Shown one piece after another: positions 28,208-37,426 of a stretch of 64,000 nt of DNA. The notes under the pieces are model-generated. The model saw only the letters and a list, made by a program, of their open reading frames with translations. It searched no databases and was not told the origin of the DNA. Positions within the stretch are counted from its first letter, which is position 1, and each line of letters starts with the position of its first letter. The position numbers and the translations under genes are program-made. The DNA is from Sphingobacterium sp. UBA7855. GTDB taxonomy: Bacteria; Bacteroidota; Bacteroidia; Sphingobacteriales; Sphingobacteriaceae. Where the stretch lies: contig DLST01000011.1 in assembly GCA_002500745.1 (NCBI GenBank), forward strand, positions 332,806 through 396,805, read 5' to 3'.

Positions 28208-28814
28208 CCTGAAATCGTAAGCCATTCAAGAAGATTTTCATCATTTTCTTTTGTAAACTCAGGATATGATCGAATTCCTCTTTTGTGGGAAATAGCATAT
28301 TTTTCATATCCTTCAGTATGCCCATACGCATACCGAACAGCGAGTATAAAAGAATTCTGGCCGTTTCATTGATATCTTCAACCTGTATTTCTCCAGCATC
28401 AATACCGATCTTCAGAATCTTCTCAATAATTTCAACTTCCCGAAGATAAGATTCTTTAAACACCTGCTCCAATTCGTCGGGGAGTTCTTTCACCATCTTC
28501 ATGGTATATTCAAACAAATTGTAATATTGATTGATAATTTTGACACGCATATCAATGGAGTACATCATGATTTCCTCGAAGTCGCCTCCCTTCCCTATCA
28601 CGTCCTCCAGATCTTCGATCATTTTATCAATTACATATTCGAAGACAGCAGAATATAAGCTATTTTTGTCTGGAAAATAGTAGTATAGCAATGCTTTTGA
28701 AAAATTGAGATCTTTGGCTATTTCCGACATCGTTGTCTTAGCCATTCCGAAGTGTGCAAAGCGCCTTGTCGCAGCTTCTAGAATTTTGATTCTTTTTACA
28801 TCTGCATTACCCAT
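28200..28814 (-). CDS. TetR/AcrR-family transcriptional regulator
   Basis: A 204-residue regulator with an N-terminal HTH at residues 8-55 (RIKILEAATRRFAHFG ... MSEIAKDLNFSKALLYYYFPDKNSLY). A helical ligand domain follows, with no specificity signature. It is convergent with ypdA with an 8-bp overlap and is divergent from murB, with about 100 bp between the starts. Target genes are unknown; the FUSC-YpdA unit is one candidate. Confidence 0.87.
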   Translation of the reverse strand: MGNADVKRIKILEAATRRFAHFGMAKTTMSEIAKDLNFSKALLYYYFPDKNSLYSAVFEYVIDKMIEDLEDVIGKGGDFEEIMMYSIDMRVKIINQYYNLFEYTMKMVKELPDELEQVFKESYLREVEIIEKILKIGIDAGEIQVEDINETARILLYSLFGMRMGILKDMKNMLFPTKEEFDHILSLQKKMMKIFLNGLRFQAK

Positions 28815-28918
28815 TAAACTTATATTTTTTATCGTAAAATAAACGGTTTATACTATCTTTACCGATTATCATGCTAAAGATAGCTGATTTTTTTGAATTT
28901 CTGAAAATTAAAGTCAAT

Positions 28919-29935
28919 ATGGAGTTAAACGTTCAATCGAATATTTCTTTGAAGCCTTTCAATACGTTTGGAATAGAGGAAAAGGCAAATTTTCTCATTG
29001 AAGTGAAGGATAATGAAACATTGACCGAAATTTTTAAAAACAACATTTTCAAAGACAATTTTTTTGTTCTGGGAGCTGGAAGCAATGTTTTGTTCACCAA
29101 AGCTTTCGAGGGATATATTATCCGCATGACGAGCAAGGGCATACAGTCAAAAACTGATGGCAACGATGTCTATGTAACAGCGCAAGCTGGAGAAATCTGG
29201 AACGACTTCGTCTGGTATTGCATTGAGCATAATTACGCTGGTGTTGAAAACATGGCGCTGATTCCTGGCACTGTAGGCGCCTCCCCCGTTCAAAATATAG
29301 GTGCCTATGGGACAGAGTTAATGTATATCTTTCACGAATGCCAGGCTTTTGATACACATACAGGTAGGTTTGTACTATTCCAGAAGGAAGATTGCTGTTT
29401 TTCCTATAGGGACAGTATCTTTAAAACAGCACATAAGGGCCGGTTTATTATCACTCAAGTAACCTATAAACTCAGCTTAACCCCTTATCTTAACACAAGT
29501 TATGGCGCAATAGAAGCAGAGCTTGATAAAGAAAATATAACCAATCCAACTATTGCCGATATTGCAACCGTTGTCTCCAAAATACGCGTGGAAAAGCTTC
29601 CCGACCCCAGTACCGTCGGAAATGCAGGAAGTTTTTTTAAAAATCCCATAGTAACTGAATCATTCTTCGCTACGCTCCAAAAAGAATACCCAACTATTCC
29701 GCACTATCCAATGCCCAATAATGAAACAAAATTAGCTGCAGGATGGTTAATCGAACAATGTGGTTGGAAAGGAAAGGAATATGGACAAGCAGGTGTATGG
29801 AAAAATCAGGCTCTTGTACTAATAAATAGACAAAGCGCTAGTGGACAGGAAATTTACCAGCTGTCGGAACATATTATAAGCGACGTAGCCAACAAATTTG
29901 GCGTTACGCTAGAGCGTGAGGTTAATTTGTTATAA
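28919..29935 (+). CDS. murB: UDP-N-acetylenolpyruvoylglucosamine reductase
   Basis: A 338-residue FAD enzyme that reduces UDP-GlcNAc-enolpyruvate to UDP-MurNAc, the second step of peptidoglycan precursor synthesis. Visible motifs are NTFGIEEKANF, VLGAGSNVLF, IPGTVGASPVQNIGAYG, GNAGSFFKNP (catalytic Ser) and the C-terminal HIISDVANKFGVTLEREV with the proton-relay Glu. It matches the E. coli-type (type I) length. The start at ATG 28919 fits the family N terminus. An upstream in-frame ATG at 28871 would add 16 residues of poor fit. Confidence 0.95.
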   Translation: MELNVQSNISLKPFNTFGIEEKANFLIEVKDNETLTEIFKNNIFKDNFFVLGAGSNVLFTKAFEGYIIRMTSKGIQSKTDGNDVYVTAQAGEIWNDFVWYCIEHNYAGVENMALIPGTVGASPVQNIGAYGTELMYIFHECQAFDTHTGRFVLFQKEDCCFSYRDSIFKTAHKGRFIITQVTYKLSLTPYLNTSYGAIEAELDKENITNPTIADIATVVSKIRVEKLPDPSTVGNAGSFFKNPIVTESFFATLQKEYPTIPHYPMPNNETKLAAGWLIEQCGWKGKEYGQAGVWKNQALVLINRQSASGQEIYQLSEHIISDVANKFGVTLEREVNLL

Positions 29936-29971
29936 AACCGTTAATTAATTCGCGTAAACTTTTCACAAGTA

Positions 29972-30018
29972 AAAAGTGACTCCAAAAACCCTCCATAGGG
30001 CTACAGAATCACTTTTAG
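29972..30018 (+). terminator. Terminator of murB
   Basis: Outer stem AAAAGTGA / TCACTTTT enclosing an inner CCCT-ccat-AGGG hairpin, 37 bp after the murB stop. Confidence 0.7.
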
Positions 30019-30158
30019 CTAATTTTATTTACTTAAAGTTAGTCTTAAAACTGTCTTATCTGCCTTAAAATAACCTTAAAATTATATTAACAAATTCTAT
30101 TTTACAATTTTTGGCGCATTATTTGCCTCATACTTAATGAACCTGATTTTATAAACTT

Positions 30159-30180
30159 ACTGTTTTGTAAAAAGAACAGT
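30159..30180. promoter_or_regulatory. Inverted repeat before the ECF sigma gene
   Basis: Arms ACTGTT and AACAGT separated by 10 bases, 17 bp before the ATG at 30197. It could be an operator or leader hairpin; no known motif is matched. Confidence 0.3.
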
Positions 30181-30196
30181 TATAATTCATTAAGCT

Positions 30197-30706
30197 ATGA
30201 CTAAGAATGAATTTGACACCATGGTGATTGAGCAATCCGACTCATTAAAACTGTACGCCAGAAATTTTACCAGCGATTACGAAGATGCAAACGATCTCGT
30301 TCAGGATACAATTCTGAAAGCTGTAACCTATTTTAAAAATTTTAGAGAAGGTACAAATTTAAAAGGATGGCTGTATACCATCATGAAAAATACATTTATT
30401 AATAACTATAGACGTATTGTAAAAACAAACTCCTTTATCACAAAAGATGAGGATATTTCTAATGCAAACCTCCTCTTGTCTGCTTCCGCCAATCAAGGAG
30501 AAAGTAAATTTGTGATGCAGGACATTCATGAAGCATTATCAAATCTTTCCGAAGAGTATTACATCCCCTTTACACTTTACTTTGAAGGTTTTAAATATCA
30601 TGAGATATCTGAACACCTGAATATCCCTATTGGAACAGTAAAGACACGAATACATGTTGCCAGAAAATTAATGAAAAAATCGCTATCGTCGTATAAAGTA
30701 GCCTAG
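30197..30706 (+). CDS. ECF-type RNA polymerase sigma factor
   Basis: A 169-residue sigma-70-family protein. Region 2 covers LKLYARNFTSDYEDANDLVQDTILKA to GTNLKGWLYTIMKNTFINNYRR. Region 4 is LSEEYYIPFTLYFEGFKYHEISEHLNIPIGTVKTRIHVARKLMKK. No anti-sigma gene is adjacent, unlike SusCD-linked ECF factors. It is of the highly conserved stand-alone type seen across Bacteroidota. A small cytochrome b5-like gene follows after 31 bp and may be co-transcribed. Targets are unknown. Confidence 0.9.
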   Translation: MTKNEFDTMVIEQSDSLKLYARNFTSDYEDANDLVQDTILKAVTYFKNFREGTNLKGWLYTIMKNTFINNYRRIVKTNSFITKDEDISNANLLLSASANQGESKFVMQDIHEALSNLSEEYYIPFTLYFEGFKYHEISEHLNIPIGTVKTRIHVARKLMKKSLSSYKVA

Positions 30707-30737
30707 TTTTTATATCTTCGCCAACTTAACATCACTA

Positions 30738-30983
30738 ATGGCAGAGGAATTATTAGAATATAGCAAAAGTCAATTAGCTTTACGCAACGGTTGCGACAAA
30801 CCGCAGATCTGGGTTGCCTACCGTGGCTACATTTATGATGTGGGCAAAAGTAGATTGTGGAAAAATGGAATGCATTATGAGCACTGGGCAGGGCAAGATC
30901 TAACTGAGGAGCTTCAAGACGCTCCTCATTCAGAAACTGTATTTTTAAAATTCCAAATTATTGGAAAATTAAAAGATAAATGA
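30738..30983 (+). CDS. Small cytochrome b5-like heme/steroid-binding protein
   Basis: An 81-residue soluble protein with a stand-alone cytochrome b5-type fold: SQLALRNGCDKPQIWVAYRGYIYDVGKS, then GMHYEHWAGQDLTEELQDAPHSETVF. His residues at the HYEHWAGQD and APHSE positions are the likely heme ligands. Related domains bind heme or steroids; the electron partner is unknown. It lies 31 bp after the ECF sigma gene and ends three bases before the convergent PfkB stop. Confidence 0.82.
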   Translation: MAEELLEYSKSQLALRNGCDKPQIWVAYRGYIYDVGKSRLWKNGMHYEHWAGQDLTEELQDAPHSETVFLKFQIIGKLKDK

Positions 30984-30986
30984 TGA

Positions 30987-31901
30987 TTATAAATTAAACT
31001 GAGATAGCGCTACAAAAGCGTTCAATCGCTTTTGTATGTCCTCTTGAGTGAGATTAACCAAGCGATCTGTTCCAAATTTCTCTACACAAAATGAAGCCAG
31101 TGCAGAACCGAAAATCAAGGCGTTCTTCATATTTGTAAAGTTTACGCTTTTTACTTTCGCCAGATATCCAATAAAACCTCCTGCAAAAGAATCACCTGCG
31201 CCAGTTGGATCAAACACATCTGCTAATGGAAGCGCCGGAGCAGAAAAGATCTGATTCTCACCGAACAAAAGTGCACCATGCTCACCCTTTTTAATAATTA
31301 AATAGCGCGGCCCCATTTCCAAAATAACTTTTGCTGCCTTAACAAGGGAATACTCGCCAGATAGTTGTCTGGCTTCTGAATCATTTATAGCTAAGACATC
31401 AACCATCAGAAGAACCTTTCTTAAGTCATCCATCGCAACATTCATCCAGTAGTTCATTGTATCGAGCACAACTAACTTTGGCTTATGTTTAAAGCGCGCC
31501 AAGGTGGTTAACTGTATTTGAGGGGTAAGGTTACCCAAGAGAAGATATTCACAATCCTGGTAGCTCTCTGGAATAATTGGATCAAATTCAGCCAATACAT
31601 TTAAGTCTGTAGCTAAGGTATCGCGGCTATTCATATCATTATGATATCTGCCCGACCAATAAAAAGTTTTACCACCATTTATTACCTGAATGCCCGTTAC
31701 ATCTATACCCCGGTTCTTGATAAGATCAAGATAGTCGTTTCCAAAATCTTCTCCAACAACGCTGACCAACCTGATTTGATCACACAGATAGGATGCCGCC
31801 AGACTCGCGAATGTACCGGCACCACCTAGAATTTTGTCAGTTTTACCGAACGGCGTCTCGATAGTATCGAAAGCCACCGTACCAATAATTACTAAACTCA
31901 T
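30987..31901 (-). CDS. PfkB-family sugar kinase
   Basis: A 304-residue ribokinase-fold kinase. The motif DPTGAGDSFAGGFIGYL near the C terminus holds the catalytic Asp and anion hole. The N-terminal ILGGAGTFASLAAS is the substrate-binding loop, and LIIKKGEHGALLF precedes the ATP site. Substrate is uncertain (ribose, fructose, adenosine or another nucleoside-like sugar). ATG 31901 is chosen because the longer frame to 31940 runs through the tRNA-Asn terminator. Confidence 0.87.
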   Translation of the reverse strand: MSLVIIGTVAFDTIETPFGKTDKILGGAGTFASLAASYLCDQIRLVSVVGEDFGNDYLDLIKNRGIDVTGIQVINGGKTFYWSGRYHNDMNSRDTLATDLNVLAEFDPIIPESYQDCEYLLLGNLTPQIQLTTLARFKHKPKLVVLDTMNYWMNVAMDDLRKVLLMVDVLAINDSEARQLSGEYSLVKAAKVILEMGPRYLIIKKGEHGALLFGENQIFSAPALPLADVFDPTGAGDSFAGGFIGYLAKVKSVNFTNMKNALIFGSALASFCVEKFGTDRLVNLTQEDIQKRLNAFVALSQFNL

Positions 31902-31930
31902 AGTTTTTTTATAAGCATGGTAAACAAAAA

Positions 31931-31951
31931 AAACCGGCATAAAGCCGGTTT
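31931..31951 (-). terminator. Terminator of the tRNA-Asn cluster
   Basis: Minus-strand stem AAACCGGC / GCCGGTTT with a 5-base loop, followed by a run of eight T, nine bases after the last tRNA. Confidence 0.9.
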
Positions 31952-31959
31952 AAATATTG

Positions 31960-32033
31960 CTCCTGAAGCTGGGCTCGAACCAGCGACCCTCTGATTAACA
32001 GTCAGATGCTCTAACCTGCTGAGCTATTCAGGA
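31960..32033 (-). tRNA. tRNA-Asn (GTT), copy 1
   Basis: Acceptor TCCTGAA/TTCAGGA, anticodon loop CTGTTAA with anticodon GTT, and T loop GTTCGAGC. 74 nt. The D loop reads AGCAGGTTAGA. CCA is not encoded. Confidence 0.94.
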
Positions 32034-32120
32034 ATTTAATTCCGAGAAATTTCTTTCCCAATGAGTGTACAAAAGTAGTACATTTTAATTTGTTATGCAA
32101 ATAAAATTATTGCATTGCTG

Positions 32121-32194
32121 CTCCTGAAGCTGGGCTCGAACCAGCGACCCTCTGATTAACAGTCAGATGCTCTAACCGGCTGAGCTATTCAGGA
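32121..32194 (-). tRNA. tRNA-Asn (GTT), copy 2
   Basis: Same as its neighbours except for one base in the D loop (AGCCGGTTAGA). Anticodon GTT, 74 nt, separated from copy 1 by 87 bp. Confidence 0.94.
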
Positions 32195-32245
32195 ATAAAA
32201 AATTGAATAATATAGATAACTCCGGTTATGTAAGTTACTAACTTG

Positions 32246-32319
32246 CTCCTGAAGCTGGGCTCGAACCAGCGACCCTCTGATTAACAGTCAGATGCTCTAA
32301 CCTGCTGAGCTATTCAGGA
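32246..32319 (-). tRNA. tRNA-Asn (GTT), copy 3
   Basis: Identical in sequence to copy 1, separated from copy 2 by 51 bp. It is first in the minus-strand transcript of the tRNA cluster. Confidence 0.94.
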
Positions 32320-32555
32320 GTATTTTTCAATTTTTCCGGAGACCCTATTGCGTTTCCGTGATGCAAGTATCGGAAGATTATTAGAATAGTACAAATTTTT
32401 TGAGCACATTTTTTACAACTTCCTAAATTCCAATTAGAATAATTTATTTTTATTTTTCCACTCCCCTTTAAAAAACCCCTTTCCCGGTTATAAAACGAAC
32501 TTTATAGTTCTTTTGCTGACTATGAATAGGGTATATCTATCAATATCAATACCCC

Positions 32556-33932
32556 CTAAAGCAGTACACCTTTCAAAATAAGCGTAGCCACACTAAAATA
32601 AATCAATAAGCCAGTAACATCAACTAAAGTCGATACAAAGGGTGCCGATGAGCTCGCAGGATCAGCTCCCAGCCGTTTCATCACAAAAGGCAACATAGAC
32701 CCCATCAAAGATCCCCAGAGCACAACACCAACCAAAGACAGCGAAATAACTAATGCAACCAACACCCAATACTCACCATAGCTATGCGCAAAAGACTGCC
32801 AGGCCATAATCCGCACAAAACCTAATGTACCCAAAATAAGTCCCAGGAGCAAGCCTGATATAATCTCCCTACGCATCACCCGCCACCAGTCGCCTAGCGT
32901 AACTTCCCCCAAAGCCATCGCCTGGATAATCAATGTCGACGCCTGCGAACCACTATTGCCACCACTGGAAATAATAACCGGCATCAATGCAAATAACATA
33001 ATCGCACTTGCCATTTGCTCTTCAAAATGTTCAATCACTGTCGCTGTCAAAAGTTGCCCAAGAAAAAGTACAATAAGCCAACCGGCTCTCTTCTTCACCA
33101 GGTTCTTAATCGATACATCCAAATAGGGCTCATCTAAGGCCTCGGTTCCCCCGATGCGCTGCATATCTTCGGTATACTCCTCGTTGGCAACCCAAAGAAT
33201 ATCATCAACAGTAACAATACCCAACATCACGCCATGTTCATCAACAACAGGCAAGGCCACCCGATTATTCATCCGGAAGATGTTGATTGCCTCCTCCTGC
33301 GGGTCATAAGCATTGAGCGATATTAAGCGATGATCGATCAATTCCCCAACCACTGTATCGGGCTCCGCCATCAATACATCTTTGATCCGTATATCATCAA
33401 CGAGCTTACCCGCACCATCAATCACATACAATACATCTATCGTCTCTGAATCCCTTCCATACCGCCTGATATGACCCAGTATTCGCTCGATACTCCAATG
33501 CTCTTTTACGGTGATATAATCAGGCGTCATTAAGCGCCCCACACTATCTTCAGGATATCCCAGTAAAGCCAATGCTTCAACACGATCTTTGGGTGGTAAA
33601 AGTAAAATTAGATGCTTTATATCGTCCTTCATTTCAGAAAAAAAAGAAGTCCGATCATCAGGGGGCAATTCGTTAATTAAGGCACTAATTTTCGCTTTAG
33701 AAAGCTTCTTAAAAATCCTGTTCTGAGTAGGGAAATCCAGAATACGAAAAACGTTTACTGCGCGATTCAAATTTAATGATTCAATAAATAACGGACCATG
33801 TTCGGGCAACTCATCAATCAGCTCTTCTACTTCTGAAATATTTAATTCATTCAAAAATTCTTCCAGCCCAACAAGGTCTTCACTTGCTATTAATTGCTCT
33901 ATTTGATTCACCTGCATTTCCAGTTCTTCCAT
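32556..33932 (-). CDS. mgtE: MgtE-family magnesium transporter
   Basis: A 458-residue channel-like Mg2+ transporter. The N-terminal MgtE domain (to about 130) has the ELPPDDRTSFFSEM-type repeats. Two CBS domains follow (about 135-265, with DVLYVIDGAGKLVDDIRIKDVL and VDEHGVMLGIVTVDDIL), then five transmembrane helices from about 290. The pore segment has LMPVIISSGGNSGSQASTLIIQAMALGEV. The CBS and N domains sense cytosolic Mg2+ and close the pore. ATG 33932 is chosen; an upstream ORF extension has no family match. Confidence 0.93.
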   Translation of the reverse strand: MEELEMQVNQIEQLIASEDLVGLEEFLNELNISEVEELIDELPEHGPLFIESLNLNRAVNVFRILDFPTQNRIFKKLSKAKISALINELPPDDRTSFFSEMKDDIKHLILLLPPKDRVEALALLGYPEDSVGRLMTPDYITVKEHWSIERILGHIRRYGRDSETIDVLYVIDGAGKLVDDIRIKDVLMAEPDTVVGELIDHRLISLNAYDPQEEAINIFRMNNRVALPVVDEHGVMLGIVTVDDILWVANEEYTEDMQRIGGTEALDEPYLDVSIKNLVKKRAGWLIVLFLGQLLTATVIEHFEEQMASAIMLFALMPVIISSGGNSGSQASTLIIQAMALGEVTLGDWWRVMRREIISGLLLGLILGTLGFVRIMAWQSFAHSYGEYWVLVALVISLSLVGVVLWGSLMGSMLPFVMKRLGADPASSSAPFVSTLVDVTGLLIYFSVATLILKGVLL

Positions 33933-34576
33933 ATCTCCTATCGATTTAAAAAGCCTACATCTACACAAAATTTATATGTTACAAAAATCGCTTTTTTAAA
34001 GTAAATTCTGAATAAAAAAATAAATAATAAAAACCTGCTGTCTGTGGTTGCGATTAGCACAAACAACTCAAGCTATGTTCAATATCTAAATCAAAAAGAA
34101 GACATTTTGTCATTAATAAAATTTTGAAGAAAAACGATCTTGCCAACAATTTCCATTGGTTCGAGAGAAAAGATTATGATGAAATCTAACATCTTACTAC
34201 TAATTCATTTTTTATTATGGAAGAAAACAGAAAGAATCCCGTCACCTCAACAACATTCCCCAAAAAGCAACAATCCATAGTAGCTAAATTTCGACATAAA
34301 AAAAAGGCAAATTTTCCAGGTACACTCATGTAATCGCTAATTATTTAAGTATATTCGTCGTATGCTTTAACCTATTTCATATAGTGTTTTTTTTTATAAA
34401 CGTTCACTATTCGCAGGCACCTGTAAAGAAAAAAAAATAGCAGAAAAAAAAGCAAATTACAAAAATATAAAAACCTATCATTCAGAAATAAAAAAGAATT
34501 TAAATGAACTTAAATTTCATATAACAAACCTTAATAAAACTAAAAAAAATAGCAAACACAAAATAAACTAAGATTA
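33933..34576. other. 644-bp AT-rich intergenic region
   Basis: Divergent promoters for mgtE and the large outer-membrane protein gene should lie here. Two very small overlapping frames (34176-34280 and 34217-34333) are present but unsupported. Poly-A and poly-T stretches dominate the right part. I see no repeat or RNA gene. Confidence 0.5.
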
Positions 34577-37426
34577 ATGAGATATAACAAAATAATTACC
34601 AGCACATTAATACTGTTATTATTAACAATATATTCACAACAAAGTTGTGCTCAATTTTTTGAAGATAGTCAAGCGCCACTAAGCCAAAAATGGTATCAGA
34701 TTGAAACGAAGAATTTTCAACTTATTTTCCCAGAGGAAATGAAGAGCAAAGCCCCTACCCTAGCTGAATATGTTAACCGATCGCTACGTACAACTGCTAG
34801 AAATTACAAAGTAACACCGCGGAAAATTCCATTCATTATTCATAACACGAATCTACAAACGAATGGATTCGTACAATTGTCTCCTCGTAAATCTGAACTG
34901 TACAGCACCGCTGGAGCAGAGCCAGACAATCAGACATGGCTACCCAATTTGATCCTGCATGAGTCAAGACACGTAAGTCAATTTGACAAATTGACAGGTA
35001 AACTTCGCGCTCCATTTTTTGAACAATTAGCCCTAGCTTACTATGGACTGACCGTCCCTTCATGGTACTTCGAAGGGGATGCAACGCTTACAGAGACGAT
35101 ATATTCGGAGGGCGGAAGAGGAAGATTACCCGCTTTTGAAATGCCCGTAAAAGCAAACTTTCAATCGAATCACAATTATAGTTTTAACAAATATTTACTC
35201 GGATCCTATAAAGATATTGTCCCAAGCTACTATACAATCGGCTACCTGATGACCTCCACTTTAAAGTCAGAATTGCCTTCGGATTATGAAGCCGACTTTT
35301 TTTCAGAACTTAACAAGAAACCACTATATCCCTATAATATCAATCGCGTTTTAAAGAAAAAAATAGGTGGAAACAGCGCCTATTTATACCGAAAAACAAT
35401 AGCAAATTTAAATGCAATATGGACAAAAAAAACAAGCGATTATCACTATCAGAATTATGCAGAAATAAACAAAAAAAGCAACAGCTATTACAACAGTAAT
35501 TTATTACCAAAAAACAAGAATAGTCTGGTCTATTTTATTAAGGAAAACCCACAAAAGACTAACGCAATTTATACGTACGATGCAGCAAAAAACACAGAAA
35601 ATAGGCTCGTCAAAACCGGCATACAGTTGACACCACATTTTGACGTAAACAGCAATTACATCCTATGGGATGAGCTTCATAAAGATCCGCGTTTCAATAA
35701 ACGAACATATAGCATCATTAATATCATGAACCTCAAGACAGGAAAAATTAAACAGATTACCAAGCAATCCAGGTATTATTCCCCTGTTTTTAGCCCGATA
35801 GACGAATTCATTGCATGCGTCGAAGTAGATTTATCCAACGACAGCTATCTCACGCTTATAAGCCTCGAAAATAACACTGTCGTCAAACGCATCAAGATAG
35901 GCAACGACGAACAGCTCCAACATCCGGCTTTCAACTCCGAAGGAGATAAAATAATTGCGATACGTTTATCGCAATCTGGAACCGCCCTGTGTGAAATTGA
36001 TCTGAAAAATGATAAAATCACCAACCTAATAACGTGGGGTAATCAGCAATATGAAAGACCACAATACCTTTCAGGTAACAAAATAATAACAAAAGCAAAC
36101 TTCAATGGTATCGATAATATTTACAGTATCGACCTCTTATCTGGAAAAAAACAGCTTTTGACAAAGGCACAATTTGGCGCATTCAATCCTTTTTACGATA
36201 AGAATACAAGGCAATTATTCTTTAACGACTACCAGTACGACGGCTACAAGATCGCCCAGACATCCGTCGATACCGCATTTGATATCGCTACCGAAACGGA
36301 TTATTTTTCCCACTACTACACCACCGCATTGACCAAAGACAGTGTCAAAAACATTGCTTCAATCCCAGCAGATACCAGTCAGTATAACCAAATCGTCCCC
36401 TACAATGGTCTGGGCAGAACATTTAATTTTCATAGTCTTTCGCTAAGCAGTAGCAATTTTGAAAGCTTCGACAATTTTAAACCTGGAGTCTTCTGGTTAT
36501 CAAACAATATCTTAAACACCACACAAATTGCGCTTGGGTATGAATATGACACCGATATTCGCAAAGGGCTATATTCAGCTGAACTAACCTACAACAAGTA
36601 CTTCCCAAAATTCTCGCTTCGCTATGAAAACAGAGGGCAAATCGCAGCAGCAAGTATCCCGAATAAACCGGACAGTAGCATCCGTTTCGATTGGCGCGAG
36701 CATTATGTATCTTCACAAATCTCAATTCCACTCTCCTTTTACAGAAGAGACTACGTCTATTCTACTGGATTCAACCTGGCAACAGCCTACCTAAGGCGAT
36801 ATGATCTTAGTCGAACAGATGTCAAAAATTTTAATTACGAAACCGCATTTCCATTAACATACCAGCTTTATCTCAATCGCAACGCCCGAATGGCTAAGAT
36901 GGATCTTTATCCAAGATGGGGACAAAACGTGAGTGTCACCTATCGACATACTCCCTTTGAAAACCACGCAAAAGGTGAAATCCTATCAGCACGAACAATA
37001 TTCTATCTTCCGGGGTTTAGGAACAATCACGGTTTTCAAATCCGATTGAGTGCTCAAACTGGATCGGGAATTTATCAATATATCAACGATATCCCTTTAG
37101 TGAGCGGGTTTAGCTATTACAAATATGAAAAAGTAAAAAATACCGTATTGGTCAACTACCGTTTTCCAATAGCTTATCCTGACCTTGGATTAGGATCAGT
37201 GGCTTATATTAAGCGCGTAAAAGGCGGTATGTTCGCCGACTATCAAAATATTCACAAACACCCTGATGTTTCACCAAAAAGCTTCGGCGCATACGTTTCA
37301 CTTGACTTCAACGCCTTCAGATATCCGCTTCCAGACTTCGAATTCATCGTTAAGGGAACCTATATCAATGACAACTCAACAACGCAACGTATAGTTCCAA
37401 CATTCAGTCTAAGCTACAGCTACTAA
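34577..37426 (+). CDS. Outer-membrane protein: gluzincin domain, beta-propeller and beta-barrel
   Basis: A 949-residue secreted protein with a signal peptide to about residue 26 (QQSCAQ). Residues 30-260 hold a peptidase-MA-like zinc protease signature: HESRH at 128-132 and PSWYFEGDATLTE with Glu166. This is the HExxH ... WFxEG pattern of gluzincins. Residues about 300-580 are TolB/WD40-like propeller repeats (SPIDEFIACVEVD, NPFYDKNTRQLFF). The last 330 residues are rich in alternating aromatic strands and end in Tyr, which suggests a beta-barrel anchored in the outer membrane. The combination may process or sense polymers at the surface. Substrate is unknown. It overlaps the convergent EEP gene by four bases. 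Confidence 0.72.
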   Translation: MRYNKIITSTLILLLLTIYSQQSCAQFFEDSQAPLSQKWYQIETKNFQLIFPEEMKSKAPTLAEYVNRSLRTTARNYKVTPRKIPFIIHNTNLQTNGFVQLSPRKSELYSTAGAEPDNQTWLPNLILHESRHVSQFDKLTGKLRAPFFEQLALAYYGLTVPSWYFEGDATLTETIYSEGGRGRLPAFEMPVKANFQSNHNYSFNKYLLGSYKDIVPSYYTIGYLMTSTLKSELPSDYEADFFSELNKKPLYPYNINRVLKKKIGGNSAYLYRKTIANLNAIWTKKTSDYHYQNYAEINKKSNSYYNSNLLPKNKNSLVYFIKENPQKTNAIYTYDAAKNTENRLVKTGIQLTPHFDVNSNYILWDELHKDPRFNKRTYSIINIMNLKTGKIKQITKQSRYYSPVFSPIDEFIACVEVDLSNDSYLTLISLENNTVVKRIKIGNDEQLQHPAFNSEGDKIIAIRLSQSGTALCEIDLKNDKITNLITWGNQQYERPQYLSGNKIITKANFNGIDNIYSIDLLSGKKQLLTKAQFGAFNPFYDKNTRQLFFNDYQYDGYKIAQTSVDTAFDIATETDYFSHYYTTALTKDSVKNIASIPADTSQYNQIVPYNGLGRTFNFHSLSLSSSNFESFDNFKPGVFWLSNNILNTTQIALGYEYDTDIRKGLYSAELTYNKYFPKFSLRYENRGQIAAASIPNKPDSSIRFDWREHYVSSQISIPLSFYRRDYVYSTGFNLATAYLRRYDLSRTDVKNFNYETAFPLTYQLYLNRNARMAKMDLYPRWGQNVSVTYRHTPFENHAKGEILSARTIFYLPGFRNNHGFQIRLSAQTGSGIYQYINDIPLVSGFSYYKYEKVKNTVLVNYRFPIAYPDLGLGSVAYIKRVKGGMFADYQNIHKHPDVSPKSFGAYVSLDFNAFRYPLPDFEFIVKGTYINDNSTTQRIVPTFSLSYSY

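Noticed and set aside
31960..32319. Regular repeats that resemble a CRISPR array
   Set aside because: The repeated units are complete tRNA-Asn genes with uneven spacers. No CRISPR repeat or cas gene is present.
34176..34333. Two overlapping small frames (34 and 38 codons)
   Set aside because: They are short, AT-rich and without a matching family. They may be chance frames in the mgtE upstream region.
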